From an uncultured Prochlorococcus sp. (lineage in GTDB: Bacteria; Cyanobacteriota; Cyanobacteriia; PCC-6307; Cyanobiaceae): DNA of 6,005 bases. The translations under genes were made by a program, and so were the position numbers. The notes beneath the pieces were generated by a model. The model did not search any database and was not told where the DNA came from. It saw only the letters and a program-made list of their open reading frames with translations. Positions 1 through 5,724 of the stretch are shown here, in pieces; the first letter of the stretch is position 1, and each line of letters starts with the position of its first letter. Location of the stretch: positions 1 to 6,005 of the forward strand of contig CAJWIZ010000043.1 in NCBI GenBank assembly GCA_913041805.1. Reading direction: 5' to 3'.

Positions 1-1312
1 CATCAGCTTGTACATCTGTAAGCCCATGCAGATCCTGCAACTGCTTCTTAGCCGTAGCCGAGTCAGAAGCAGCACGAATTAGCGCAATAATAGGGTCAAG
101 CTGATCAAGAGCCAACAGTAAGCCCAATAGAATATGATCACGATCTTCTGCCTTTCTCAACAAATAACGAGTACGTTTTTCAATTGTTTCTATCCTAAAC
201 TCCAAGAAGACTTGCAAAGTCTTCCGCAAAGTAAGTAGAACAGGCTCACCTTTTACTAGCGCAAGCATATTTGCACTAAAGTTACTTTGTAATGGGGTAA
301 GTTTAAATAAATTATTTAAAACAACTTGCGGGTAAGCATCACGCCTTAATTCAACAACTACTCTCATTCCATCTCGGTCACTTTCATCTCGAATATCAGA
401 AATCCCCTCTAGTTTTTTATCATTTACCATGTCAGCAATTCTCTCGATCAATGCTGCCTTATTTGTTTGATAAGGCAACTGAGTGATCACAACAGCATCT
501 CTATCAGGGCGACCTGTCACCTCGATCGTCTCTATATCCGCTACACCACGCATGGTCACAGAGCCTCGACCTGAAAGGTATGTCTCACGTATTCCGTTAC
601 GGCCCAAAATTTGACCACCTGTTGGAAAATCTGGACCTGTAATTATTTTCATCAAATCTTGATCACTTAAATCTGGGCTAGAGATCAAAGTTTTAAGGCC
701 ATCTATTAATTCACCCAAATTGTGAGGAGGAATATTGGTAGCCATACCCACAGCGATTCCTGAAGAACCATTCAGTAACAACTGTGGAATGCGTGCAGGC
801 AAGACTGTTGGCTCCTGCTGAGATCCATCAAAATTATCCGAGAAGTCAACTGTGTCTGCCTCAATATCCTCAAGCAAACTATCTGTTGTAAGTGACTGAA
901 GTCTTGATTCGGTATATCTCATAGCAGCAGGTGGATCATTATCTACAGAGCCAAAATTTCCATGGCCATCAATCAATGGCATTCGCATAGAGAAATCTTG
1001 AGCCATGCGAACCAAGGCGTCATAAACCGCTGTATCACCATGGGGGTGATATTTACCAAGCACCTCTCCTACAACTCGAGCACATTTTCTATAGGGCCTA
1101 TCGCTCGTCAAACCCAATTCATACATTGCATAGAGAATTCGCCTATGAACTGGCTTCAATCCATCTCTTGCATCCGGCAAGGCACGACCTACTATCACGC
1201 TCATTGCGTACTCCAAATAGGAGCGCGACATCTCATTGCGAAGGTCTGTCTGGATGATCCGATCGTCGGACTCGCCCGGAGCGCCGGTTTCAGGTCCCAC
1301 AGGATCAGGCAT
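1..1312 (-). CDS. gyrA: DNA gyrase subunit A, N-terminal part (runs off the left edge)
   Basis: GyrA is the DNA-breaking subunit of gyrase, the A2B2 type II topoisomerase that introduces negative supercoils using ATP. Translating the minus strand from ATG at 1312 gives 437 uninterrupted codons to the window edge, about half of the usual 800-900 residues. Visible are the conserved N-terminal segment [19 protein letters not shown] (about 33-51), the quinolone-resistance region [10 protein letters not shown] (89-98) with Thr where E. coli has Ser83, the active-site tyrosine Tyr133 in AAMRYTES (E. coli Tyr122), and [18 protein letters not shown] (about 181-198). So the breakage-reunion domain, the tower and the start of the coiled coil are present, while the C-terminal DNA-wrapping propeller lies outside. 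Upstream of the ATG there is only a weak, distant AGG-type Shine-Dalgarno. The gene is divergent from the CAAD gene across 370 bases. ParC-type paralogues share these motifs, so GyrA rather than ParC is a strong family call, not proof. Confidence 0.96.
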   Translation of the reverse strand, partial: MPDPVGPETGAPGESDDRIIQTDLRNEMSRSYLEYAMSVIVGRALPDARDGLKPVHRRILYAMYELGLTSDRPYRKCARVVGEVLGKYHPHGDTAVYDALVRMAQDFSMRMPLIDGHGNFGSVDNDPPAAMRYTESRLQSLTTDSLLEDIEADTVDFSDNFDGSQQEPTVLPARIPQLLLNGSSGIAVGMATNIPPHNLGELIDGLKTLISSPDLSDQDLMKIITGPDFPTGGQILGRNGIRETYLSGRGSVTMRGVADIETIEVTGRPDRDAVVITQLPYQTNKAALIERIADMVNDKKLEGISDIRDESDRDGMRVVVELRRDAYPQVVLNNLFKLTPLQSNFSANMLALVKGEPVLLTLRKTLQVFLEFRIETIEKRTRYLLRKAEDRDHILLGLLLALDQLDPIIALIRAASDSATAKKQLQDLHGLTDVQAD

Positions 1313-1321
1313 ATAAGAGCT

Positions 1322-1359
1322 ACTTACCTGTAGTTAGATTATCTCGGCAACCGGTAAGT
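1322..1359. repeat. Inverted repeat flanking the candidate gyrA -10
   Basis: ACTTACC (1322-1328) and GGTAAGT (1353-1359) are perfect 7-base inverted copies separated by 24 bases. The candidate gyrA -10 box (1338-1343) lies between them. This could be a two-half-site operator or an mRNA-leader fold, but a 7-base match over this distance can also occur by chance. Confidence 0.3.
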
Positions 1360-1367
1360 TGTTGTAA
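1338..1367 (-). promoter_or_regulatory. Candidate gyrA promoter (weak)
   Basis: On the minus strand a GATAAT hexamer (1343-1338) matches the sigma70 -10 consensus at 5 of 6 positions and lies 25 bases before the gyrA ATG. A poor -35-like TTACAA (1367-1362) sits 18 bases upstream. This would give a leader of about 20 bases. Picocyanobacterial promoters often lack a clear -35, so the weak hexamer does not exclude it. The position is inferred from consensus only. Confidence 0.3.
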
Positions 1368-1384
1368 GAAACATAGAAAACATT

Positions 1385-1419
1385 GACTTCTTTAGCCTTT
1401 CAAGCCAATCCAAGAAGTC
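1385..1419. repeat. 8-base perfect inverted repeat in the gyrA upstream region
   Basis: GACTTCTT (1385-1392) and AAGAAGTC (1412-1419) are perfect inverted copies with a 19-base spacer. No T-run follows on either strand, so it does not look like a terminator. It lies about 75-110 bases upstream of the gyrA ATG, where a regulator site would be plausible. Function unknown. Confidence 0.35.
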
Positions 1420-1682
1420 GCTAGAAAGTCCACAAAATCAAGGAGTAATTTTTTAGTGGGTTCAATCAAGTGATTGCAGTAAAAGCGGATATTTAATAAT
1501 GCAAACCTTATAAAACCAGCAAAAACTCAGTCACTCGTTAATACAAGGCTTCTAAACTTGAAAAGGATCAAGCGAAAACAGCAAAATCAGTTAGGGCCTA
1601 TGCTCTTGGATTCTCGAAAATGAATTTGGGTTCGAAATTCCTCAAAGTCTTCAATTTCTGACAAATACGAACAATTCATCCG

Positions 1683-2066
1683 ATGGAGAACAAACCATTA
1701 CCGAATCCGGGAGCCAAACCCTCGAATGAAACTACACAAGGTTTATCACAAGAAAGTGAATGGAAAGTTGTTCTAAACAAAATCCAAGCCTGGTTGGGGA
1801 CTACAAAAAAAATTTCAGATCAATTGGATGAATTTTTCAATCCTTCAATATTGATTCTTGTTCTAGGGGTGATTGCAATTTGCCTCAAAGCCTATAGCAC
1901 AATTTTGAATGCAATTGATGATATCCCTTTAGCAGCAAGCATTTTCGAAGTTATTGGCACACTCTGGCTAACAAGGTTTTCAATTACTCGACTACTCCGA
2001 AAACAAGACCGGCAAGAATTTTTCTCTGAGGCAAACAGGCGATGGAGAAACTTCGTAGATCCATAA
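1683..2066 (+). CDS. CAAD/CURT1-type thylakoid membrane protein
   Basis: This 127-residue protein matches the pattern of the CAAD domain, first named from cyanobacterial aminoacyl-tRNA synthetases and shared with the CURT1/CurT thylakoid-curvature proteins. In order, it has a polar N-terminal tail rich in Pro, Asn, Ser and Thr (about 1-25), an amphipathic charged stretch (about 26-50), a first hydrophobic helix LILVLGVIAICLKAYSTIL (about 57-75), the short turn NAIDDIPLA containing the family-typical DIPL, a second hydrophobic helix (about 83-103), and a basic/acidic C-terminal helix RKQDRQEFFSEANRRW. Here the domain stands alone, with no synthetase fused. Family knowledge suggests an integral thylakoid protein that bends membranes or organises photosystem assembly zones; that role is inferred. 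ATG 1683 is the first start after the in-frame TGA at 1659-1661, and it lacks a Shine-Dalgarno. It is probably transcribed alone, 92 bases ahead of guaB3. Confidence 0.82.
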   Translation: MENKPLPNPGAKPSNETTQGLSQESEWKVVLNKIQAWLGTTKKISDQLDEFFNPSILILVLGVIAICLKAYSTILNAIDDIPLAASIFEVIGTLWLTRFSITRLLRKQDRQEFFSEANRRWRNFVDP

Positions 2067-2158
2067 CAAAGCAAATGCGAATTTAATTTTCTATTCACAA
2101 CAAAAGATGCTTTTAGCCTTCTAGTTGGTAACTTGGCCAAACTTTCCTCAAGTTGCCG

Positions 2159-3322
2159 GTGAATGTTCAGCTAGGGCGCAAAAGAACTGTGCGTCGAGCC
2201 TATGGCATCGATGAAATCGCTTTGGTTCCAGGTGGTCGAACCGTGGATCCTGAAGCAACTGACACCAGCTGGAATCTTGGTGGAATTGATTTAGAAATAC
2301 CAATAATTGCAAGTGCTATGGATGGTGTAGTGGATGTTTCAGTGGCAGCAGCACTAACAAAACTTGGTTCGCTTGGAGTGTTGAATCTTGAAGGTGTCCA
2401 AACGCGCTATGAAGACCCCCTACCTTTACTAGACAAAATCGCTTCAATTGATAAAAACGGCTTCGTACCGTTAATGCAAGAGATCTATAGCGAGCCAATT
2501 AAAGAAGAACTTATTACGAGGCGAATAAAAGAAATAAAAGCTCTTGGAGGGGTCGCAGCAGTGAGTGGTACGCCACTAGCAGCAATTCGCTATAGAGAAA
2601 CGATTACAAAAGCAAGTGCTGATATTTTCTTTGTACAAGCGACAGTCGTATCCACTGAGCACATTGGACTAGAAGGCAGAGAAAAACTTGACTTGAAAGA
2701 ACTTTGCCAAGCAATGAAGATTCCAGTTGTTATTGGAAATTGCGTGACATATGAAGTTGCTATGGAATTAATGCGTGCAGGAGCTGCAGGAATAATGGTT
2801 GGGATAGGCCCTGGTGCCGCCTGTACCTCTAGAGGCGTTCTAGGTGTTGGAATCCCTCAAGCAACAGCTGTAGCCGACTGTGCCGCCGCTCGTGAAGACT
2901 ACGAGCAAGAAAGTGGTAAATATGTCCCAATCGTTGCAGATGGTGGAATAGTCACAGGGGGCGATATCTGCAAATGCATTGCTTGTGGTGCTGACGCAGT
3001 AATGATTGGTTCACCTATCGCCAGAGCAGAAGAGGCACCTGGCAAAGGATTTCATTGGGGGATGGCAACGCCTAGTCCTGTTCTTCCAAGAGGAACAAGA
3101 ATCAAAGTTGGATCCACTGGCAGCCTTGAAAGAATTCTTCGAGGCCCAGCTTTATTAGACGATGGAACTCACAACCTTCTAGGGGCATTAAAAACTTCTA
3201 TGGGCACATTAGGTGCCAGGAACATTAAAGAGATGCAAAAAGTTGAAGTAGTTGTAGCACCATCACTTCTAACAGAAGGGAAGGTATATCAAAAAGCCCA
3301 ACAATTGGGCATGGGCAAATAG
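2159..3322 (+). CDS. guaB3: GuaB3-family IMP dehydrogenase (CBS-less)
   Basis: IMP dehydrogenases oxidise IMP to XMP with NAD+, the committed step to guanine nucleotides, in the cytosol. This 387-residue protein has the TIM-barrel core: IIASAMDGVVDV (about 49-60), the phosphate-binding and catalytic loop GIGPGAACTSR with the nucleophile Cys222, and VADGGI (about 259-264) followed by GGDICKCIACGADAVMIGSP. The pair of CBS domains that canonical GuaB inserts into the barrel is absent, and length and motifs fit the GuaB3 group of cyanobacteria and actinobacteria. GuaB3 was long annotated only as IMPDH-related; cyanobacterial members are now regarded as genuine IMP dehydrogenases. I prefer GTG 2159, because MNVQLGRKRTVRRAYGIDE matches the family's usual N-terminus; an in-frame TTG at 2153 would add two residues. 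Neither start has a Shine-Dalgarno. Yfr1 begins about 60 bases after the stop. Confidence 0.93.
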   Translation: MNVQLGRKRTVRRAYGIDEIALVPGGRTVDPEATDTSWNLGGIDLEIPIIASAMDGVVDVSVAAALTKLGSLGVLNLEGVQTRYEDPLPLLDKIASIDKNGFVPLMQEIYSEPIKEELITRRIKEIKALGGVAAVSGTPLAAIRYRETITKASADIFFVQATVVSTEHIGLEGREKLDLKELCQAMKIPVVIGNCVTYEVAMELMRAGAAGIMVGIGPGAACTSRGVLGVGIPQATAVADCAAAREDYEQESGKYVPIVADGGIVTGGDICKCIACGADAVMIGSPIARAEEAPGKGFHWGMATPSPVLPRGTRIKVGSTGSLERILRGPALLDDGTHNLLGALKTSMGTLGARNIKEMQKVEVVVAPSLLTEGKVYQKAQQLGMGK

Positions 3323-3371
3323 GTTCCTCTCTCAAAACAGCTAATCAAGCCTCTTAAAAAGTCGCAAGCGG

Positions 3372-3377
3372 TAATAT
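3372..3377 (+). promoter_or_regulatory. -10 box of the Yfr1 promoter
   Basis: TAATAT (3372-3377) lies 6 bases before the G at 3384 where the 5' stem of Yfr1 begins, which is the spacing expected for a -10 element. No good -35 is visible around 3349-3354. The assignment depends on the Yfr1 5' end inferred from its folding. Confidence 0.5.
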
Positions 3378-3383
3378 CAATAT

Positions 3384-3441
3384 GTGAGGGCTTATGCCCG
3401 CACACTCCTCACACCACCTGCCCGAAGAACTCGGGCTTTTT
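3384..3441 (+). ncRNA. yfr1: Yfr1 small regulatory RNA
   Basis: Yfr1 is a short trans-acting RNA found across cyanobacteria. It has two stem-loops separated by an unpaired, nearly invariant stretch that pairs with target mRNAs; porin-type outer-membrane protein mRNAs were identified as targets in Prochlorococcus. All parts are visible. The 5' stem is GTG-A-GGGC, loop TTAT, GCCC-G-CAC (3384-3403, with one A-G mismatch). The diagnostic motif ACTCCTCACAC is at 3404-3414. The 3' stem is GCCCGA/TCGGGC with a 5-base loop and TTTTT (3420-3441), which doubles as the terminator. The length of about 58 bases is right for the family. Its place between a guaB-type gene and trxA is the location known in Prochlorococcus. 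The 5' end is inferred from the stem and the upstream TAATAT and could shift by a few bases. Confidence 0.92.
3420..3441 (+). terminator. Intrinsic terminator forming the Yfr1 3' end
   Basis: A perfect GC-rich 6-base stem GCCCGA (3420-3425) / TCGGGC (3431-3436) with loop AGAAC is followed directly by TTTTT (3437-3441). It ends Yfr1 and probably also catches read-through from guaB3. Confidence 0.88.
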
Positions 3442-3495
3442 GTATTTTGCATTACGCGACCGTCACAGTTCATACCACTTAATGGCACAAAAGCC

Positions 3496-3523
3496 TTTAC
3501 TCATTGAGGACGGTTGCTAAATT
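3496..3523 (+). promoter_or_regulatory. Candidate trxA promoter
   Basis: TTTACT (3496-3501, 4 of 6 to the -35 consensus) is followed after 16 bases by TAAATT (3518-3523, 4 of 6 to -10), which is preceded by an extended TG motif (TGC at 3515-3517). A start near 3530 would give trxA a leader of about 20 bases. The preceding Yfr1 terminator makes a separate trxA promoter likely, but this exact site is only a consensus match. Confidence 0.35.
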
Positions 3524-3548
3524 CCACCAGACAGACGTTACTAAAGGA

Positions 3549-3872
3549 ATGTCCAGCGCCGCTGCAGTTACTGATTCTTCTTTTGAACAGGAAGTCCTCC
3601 AAAGTGATGTCCCTGTCCTAGTTGATTTCTGGGCTCCATGGTGTGGACCATGCAGAATGGTTGCCCCAATCGTTGAAGAGATTTCCAAAGAGTTTGAAGG
3701 GAAGATTAAGGTCTTCAAACTAAATACTGATGAGAATCCAAATGTCGCGAGCCAATACGGCATTCGCAGTATCCCAACTCTGATGGTTTTCAAAGGTGGG
3801 CAAAAAGTTGACACAGTGGTTGGTGCAGTTCCTAAGGCAACCCTTTCAGGAACTATTTCTAAATATCTGTAA
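3549..3872 (+). CDS. trxA: Thioredoxin TrxA (m-type-like)
   Basis: Thioredoxin is a small soluble disulfide reductase that passes electrons from thioredoxin reductases to ribonucleotide reductase, peroxiredoxins and light-regulated enzymes. This 107-residue protein has the classic fold markers: [18 protein letters not shown] with redox cysteines Cys32 and Cys35, the buried Asp of VDFW at 26, the KLNTDENP strand-turn (57-64), and the cis-proline Pro76 in [14 protein letters not shown]. Length equals the usual 105-110. I chose ATG 3549 because it gives the standard N-terminus; an upstream in-frame TTG at 3504 would add 15 residues unlike the family and would start before the likely promoter -10. 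AAAGGA directly abuts the ATG, too close for a normal Shine-Dalgarno. It appears to be transcribed alone between the Yfr1 terminator and the hairpin at 3892-3925. Confidence 0.97.
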   Translation: MSSAAAVTDSSFEQEVLQSDVPVLVDFWAPWCGPCRMVAPIVEEISKEFEGKIKVFKLNTDENPNVASQYGIRSIPTLMVFKGGQKVDTVVGAVPKATLSGTISKYL

Positions 3873-3891
3873 GTTCAATTCAAATAACCTC

Positions 3892-3925
3892 TTTGCATAT
3901 CCAGAATCGTTTTTGGACATGCGAA
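3892..3925 (+). terminator. Long hairpin between trxA and hisH, probable trxA terminator
   Basis: A 15-pair stem closes on the tetraloop TCGT (3907-3910). The left arm is 3892-3906, the right arm 3911-3925, with one A-C mismatch (3899/3918) and two G-T wobbles (3894/3923, 3904/3913). It begins 19 bases after the trxA stop. A pyrimidine-rich but broken run (TTGTTTCTTCTTC, 3927-3939) follows, rather than a clean T-tract. It could therefore be a weak terminator, a processing or stability hairpin for trxA mRNA, or a leader structure for hisH. Confidence 0.55.
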
Positions 3926-3956
3926 ATTGTTTCTTCTTCAGATGCAAGCCAAATAA

Positions 3957-4598
3957 GTGAGAACCCGTCTTGGCCTCATTGATTACGGCATGGGTAATCT
4001 GCATTCAGTGCAGAAAGCCTTTGAGCGTTTAAACCAAACTTTAAAAATTGTTCGAAGTCCAAAGGAACTCAATGACGTTGACGCATTAATACTTCCAGGA
4101 GTGGGTTCTTTTGACCCCGCAATGAACCAACTCAATCAAACACAACTCATTCCCCACTTAAGGCTATGGGGCAATGAGAACAGGCCTCTTTTAGGGATTT
4201 GCCTTGGATTACAGTTGCTTTTTGAATCAAGTGATGAAGGCTCTAAACCAGGCCTTGGAATCTTCAAAGGCAAAGTTCAAAAATTACCGAAAGACCAAGG
4301 CGAAAGAATCCCTCATATGGGCTGGTCTTTATTGAATCAACGAAGTGAATGCCCCCTATTGAATTCCACTGACAAAAATAATTGGATGTATTTTGTTCAT
4401 TCATACTCTGCTATTCCCAAAGACCAAGCGGATTTAGCTGCAACCACACAATTTGGGCAAAGCCAAGTTACTGCAATTGTTTGGAAAGGAAGAGTAGGTG
4501 CTTGCCAGTTTCATCCTGAAAAATCTTCAAAAGCTGGCCAAATAATGCTTAAACGTTGGATCAATTGGCTTAACTCTGGAACGCCAATCTCAAAGTGA
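3957..4598 (+). CDS. hisH: Imidazole glycerol phosphate synthase, glutaminase subunit HisH
   Basis: HisH hydrolyses glutamine and channels ammonia to HisF, which converts PRFAR to imidazole glycerol phosphate and AICAR in histidine synthesis. The 213-residue protein is a class I glutamine amidotransferase. It shows the N-terminal LGLIDYGMGNLHSV, the oxyanion strand LPGVGSF (47-52), the nucleophile elbow LLGICLGLQLLF with Cys82, the HisH-specific IPHMGW (118-123), and CQFHPEKS with His186 and Glu188 completing the triad. Length is normal (about 200-215). GTG 3957 directly follows an in-frame TAA (3954-3956), so it is the first possible start; the next ATG would remove the first strand. No Shine-Dalgarno is visible. 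Its stop overlaps the rsmD start by four bases (GTGA), implying co-transcription and probable translational coupling. No other his gene lies in the window, as expected where his genes are scattered. Confidence 0.96.
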   Translation: MRTRLGLIDYGMGNLHSVQKAFERLNQTLKIVRSPKELNDVDALILPGVGSFDPAMNQLNQTQLIPHLRLWGNENRPLLGICLGLQLLFESSDEGSKPGLGIFKGKVQKLPKDQGERIPHMGWSLLNQRSECPLLNSTDKNNWMYFVHSYSAIPKDQADLAATTQFGQSQVTAIVWKGRVGACQFHPEKSSKAGQIMLKRWINWLNSGTPISK

Positions 4599-5176
4599 AA
4601 GGTCAACTAAGGCTTTTAGGAGGGCGCAAGCTTGACAGTCCCAGAGGGCTTATGACAAGGCCCACTCCAGCGCGAGTAAGAGAAGCTGTAATGAATTTTT
4701 TGGGCGAAAAAATTCAAGGGTGTCATTGGCTTGATCTATGCAGTGGAAGTGGAGTAATGAGTTGCGAAGCACTAGAAAGAGGAGCCAGCAGAATCTTGGC
4801 AGTTGAGAAAAATCCACAAACTGCAAAAATCTGTAAATCAAACCTAATGACAATTGCTTCTGATCTAAGTGATCAGAAGTTTGTAGAAGTGATTTGCCGA
4901 GAAGTAATTAGCCTTCTTAAAAAAGGGTGTGATAACTCCCACACTTGGGAAGGAGCAGACTCTCAATTCGACATAGTTTATTTAGATCCACCTTATGAGT
5001 CCAAAATATATTCAATTGTGCTTGAAAAGCTTCTAGAAGGAAATTGGCTAAAACAAAACTCCTTAGTTATTTGCGAGCACTCAACAACAAAAGAGCTGAA
5101 TACTCCAAGAGAATGGTGTAAGCAAGGGAAAAGAGTTTATGGAAATACTTCCTTGCTGATAATTAGCCCCCCATAG
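4595..5176 (+). CDS. rsmD: 16S rRNA (guanine966-N2)-methyltransferase RsmD
   Basis: RsmD transfers a methyl group from S-adenosylmethionine to N2 of G966 of 16S rRNA on the assembling 30S subunit. The 193-residue protein has the family N-terminus [11 protein letters not shown] (3-13), the RNA-contacting [15 protein letters not shown] (22-36), SAM motif [20 protein letters not shown] (46-64), acidic Glu71 after strand 2, and the amino-methyltransferase motif DPPY (131-134) in IVYLDPPYE. Length fits (about 180-200). The GTG start lies inside the last codons of hisH (GTGA overlap), with no Shine-Dalgarno of its own beyond a distant GGAA, which fits termination-reinitiation. The end overlaps petG on the other strand by 14 bases. 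Exact target G966 is inferred from the family; other COG0742 members share the fold. Confidence 0.93.
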   Translation: MKGQLRLLGGRKLDSPRGLMTRPTPARVREAVMNFLGEKIQGCHWLDLCSGSGVMSCEALERGASRILAVEKNPQTAKICKSNLMTIASDLSDQKFVEVICREVISLLKKGCDNSHTWEGADSQFDIVYLDPPYESKIYSIVLEKLLEGNWLKQNSLVICEHSTTKELNTPREWCKQGKRVYGNTSLLIISPP

Positions 5177-5276
5177 AACCACTACGACGGTATTGATTCC
5201 AAGCCGAGACCAATAGGCCAAGAATCGTTATAGGCACTAAGCCTAAGACAATTCCAAGGAGAAGTGGTTCAATCAT
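5163..5276 (-). CDS. petG: Cytochrome b6f complex subunit V, PetG
   Basis: PetG is a single-helix small subunit at the periphery of the cytochrome b6f complex in thylakoids, needed for assembly or stability of the complex that links photosystem II to photosystem I. The minus strand from ATG 5276 to TAA 5163 encodes only 37 residues: [14 protein letters not shown], a hydrophobic helix of about 20 residues, then [10 protein letters not shown] and a short Gly tail. The N-terminal MIEPLL and the WNQYRR stromal anchor are hallmarks of PetG, and 37-38 residues is the usual length. The last codons overlap the end of rsmD by 14 bases, tail to tail, with no terminator in between. The gene is divergent from the CytM-like gene, another thylakoid electron-transfer protein, over 56 bases. 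It is easily missed because of its size. Confidence 0.95.
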   Translation of the reverse strand: MIEPLLLGIVLGLVPITILGLLVSAWNQYRRSGSMGG

Positions 5277-5332
5277 TTGCTAGCACAAGTTAAAACTATT
5301 AAGCACAATTGTTTCATGAGCGAGAATTTCCT
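5277..5332. promoter_or_regulatory. Short divergent promoter region, petG / cytM
   Basis: Only 56 bases separate the petG ATG from the preferred GTG of the cytochrome gene, so their promoters must overlap or extend into the genes. The AT-rich segment 5291-5302 contains TATTAA (5297-5302) as a rightward -10 candidate and, on the other strand, TAATAG (5302-5297) as a leftward one. No clear -35 is seen for either. Both calls are consensus guesses. Confidence 0.35.
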
Positions 5333-5722
5333 GTGGAGGATCCGTCATCAAGTGCTGTTAATCAAGAAGAAAATAGCATCAGCCTTGTACCGACCGCATT
5401 GGTCGTTATAGGAATAGCTTTAATAGCTTTTGTCTTGTGGTCCCTTGGAATTTTCCAAGAAGACCCATACATAAAAGAAACACTTGGCCTGCAGGGTTCA
5501 CCAGAGAAAGGCGAAAGACTTTTTCGTGTGAACTGTGTAGGTTGTCATGGGATCTCTGCTAAAGGATTATTAGGTCCTGACCTGCAGGAAGTAAGTGAGA
5601 GCCTCAGTCAAAAGAAAATAATCAATCAAGTTATGCAAGGCCGCACACCACCCATGCCAAGTTTCCAAATGGAACCTGAGAAGATGGCAGATTTATTGGC
5701 ATATCTTGATTCTCTTAATTAA
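5333..5722 (+). CDS. cytM: Membrane-anchored c-type cytochrome, CytM-like
   Basis: Cytochrome cM is a small, conserved but low-abundance cyanobacterial haem protein of uncertain role, linked to respiration and to shifts between photosynthetic and heterotrophic metabolism. This 129-residue protein has a polar N-terminus, one hydrophobic segment LVPTALVVIGIALIAFVLWS (about 18-37) acting as an uncleaved anchor or signal, then a monohaem domain: CVGCH (68-72) binds haem, with GLLGPDL after it and Met108 in TPPMPSF the likely axial ligand, ending in EKMADLLAYLDSL. The CytM call rests on this architecture and on the GxxLFRxNCxGCHG and GRTPPMPxF context; another single-haem family (cytochrome c6-like) is less likely because of the anchor. 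GTG 5333 is preferred; an in-frame TTG at 5309 after a stop at 5300-5302 would add 8 residues. It is followed after 2 bases by the methyltransferase gene. Confidence 0.88.
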   Translation: MEDPSSSAVNQEENSISLVPTALVVIGIALIAFVLWSLGIFQEDPYIKETLGLQGSPEKGERLFRVNCVGCHGISAKGLLGPDLQEVSESLSQKKIINQVMQGRTPPMPSFQMEPEKMADLLAYLDSLN

Positions 5723-5724
5723 AA

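Larger units (their letters stand above)
1313..1682. other. Gene-free divergent intergenic region, gyrA to CAAD gene
   Basis: These 370 bases hold no convincing reading frame, tRNA or terminator with a T-run. They must carry the promoters for gyrA (leftward) and the CAAD gene (rightward). I see a candidate gyrA -10, two inverted repeats and generally AT-rich sequence. No good rightward promoter stands out: TATAAA at 1509-1514 and the AT-rich run near 1491-1500 are possible but lack a spaced -35. In a genome this compact the length is notable, and it leaves room for a small RNA that cannot be demonstrated here. Confidence 0.6.

Noticed and set aside
962..1333. Plus-strand open frame opposite gyrA
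   Set aside because: It lies entirely across the highly conserved minus-strand GyrA coding sequence, including the active-site tyrosine region, and its translation resembles no protein; it is a shadow frame.
1354..1367. NtcA-like site (GTA-N8-TAC) near gyrA
   Set aside because: The sequence is GTA-N8-TAA, missing the final C of the palindrome, and gyrA is not an expected nitrogen-control target.
1440..1458. AAGGAG followed by GTG as a small gene start
   Set aside because: The frame meets TGA after five codons, so it cannot encode a meaningful product.
2102..2114. AAAAG/CTTTT hairpin after the CAAD gene as a terminator
   Set aside because: A 5-pair A-T-rich stem with a 3-base loop and no T-tract beyond it is too weak to call a terminator.
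1892..2140. Minus-strand open frame opposite the CAAD gene
   Set aside because: The plus-strand protein has a coherent two-helix CAAD pattern; the opposite frame has no such organisation and extends into the intergenic gap without a recognisable start context.
2133..2140. TTGGCCAA palindrome ahead of guaB3
   Set aside because: It is a single 8-base palindrome with no second copy, no T-run and no conserved spacing to a promoter element; likely chance.
3383..3413. TGTGAGG/CCTCACA pairing as an alternative stem in the Yfr1 region
   Set aside because: The 7-pair match would close a 17-base loop and sequester the conserved motif; the local GTG-A-GGGC/GCCC-G-CAC stem leaves the motif free, as known for Yfr1, and is preferred.
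3504..3548. TTG start extending trxA by 15 residues
   Set aside because: The extension is not typical of thioredoxins, and the ATG at 3549 gives the standard length; the candidate promoter -10 also lies downstream of the TTG.
3497..3814. Minus-strand open frame opposite trxA
   Set aside because: It is antisense to the thioredoxin active-site region and has no recognisable domain; trxA explains the DNA.
4650..4853. Minus-strand open frame opposite rsmD
   Set aside because: It overlaps the conserved SAM-binding motif of rsmD and has no recognisable product.
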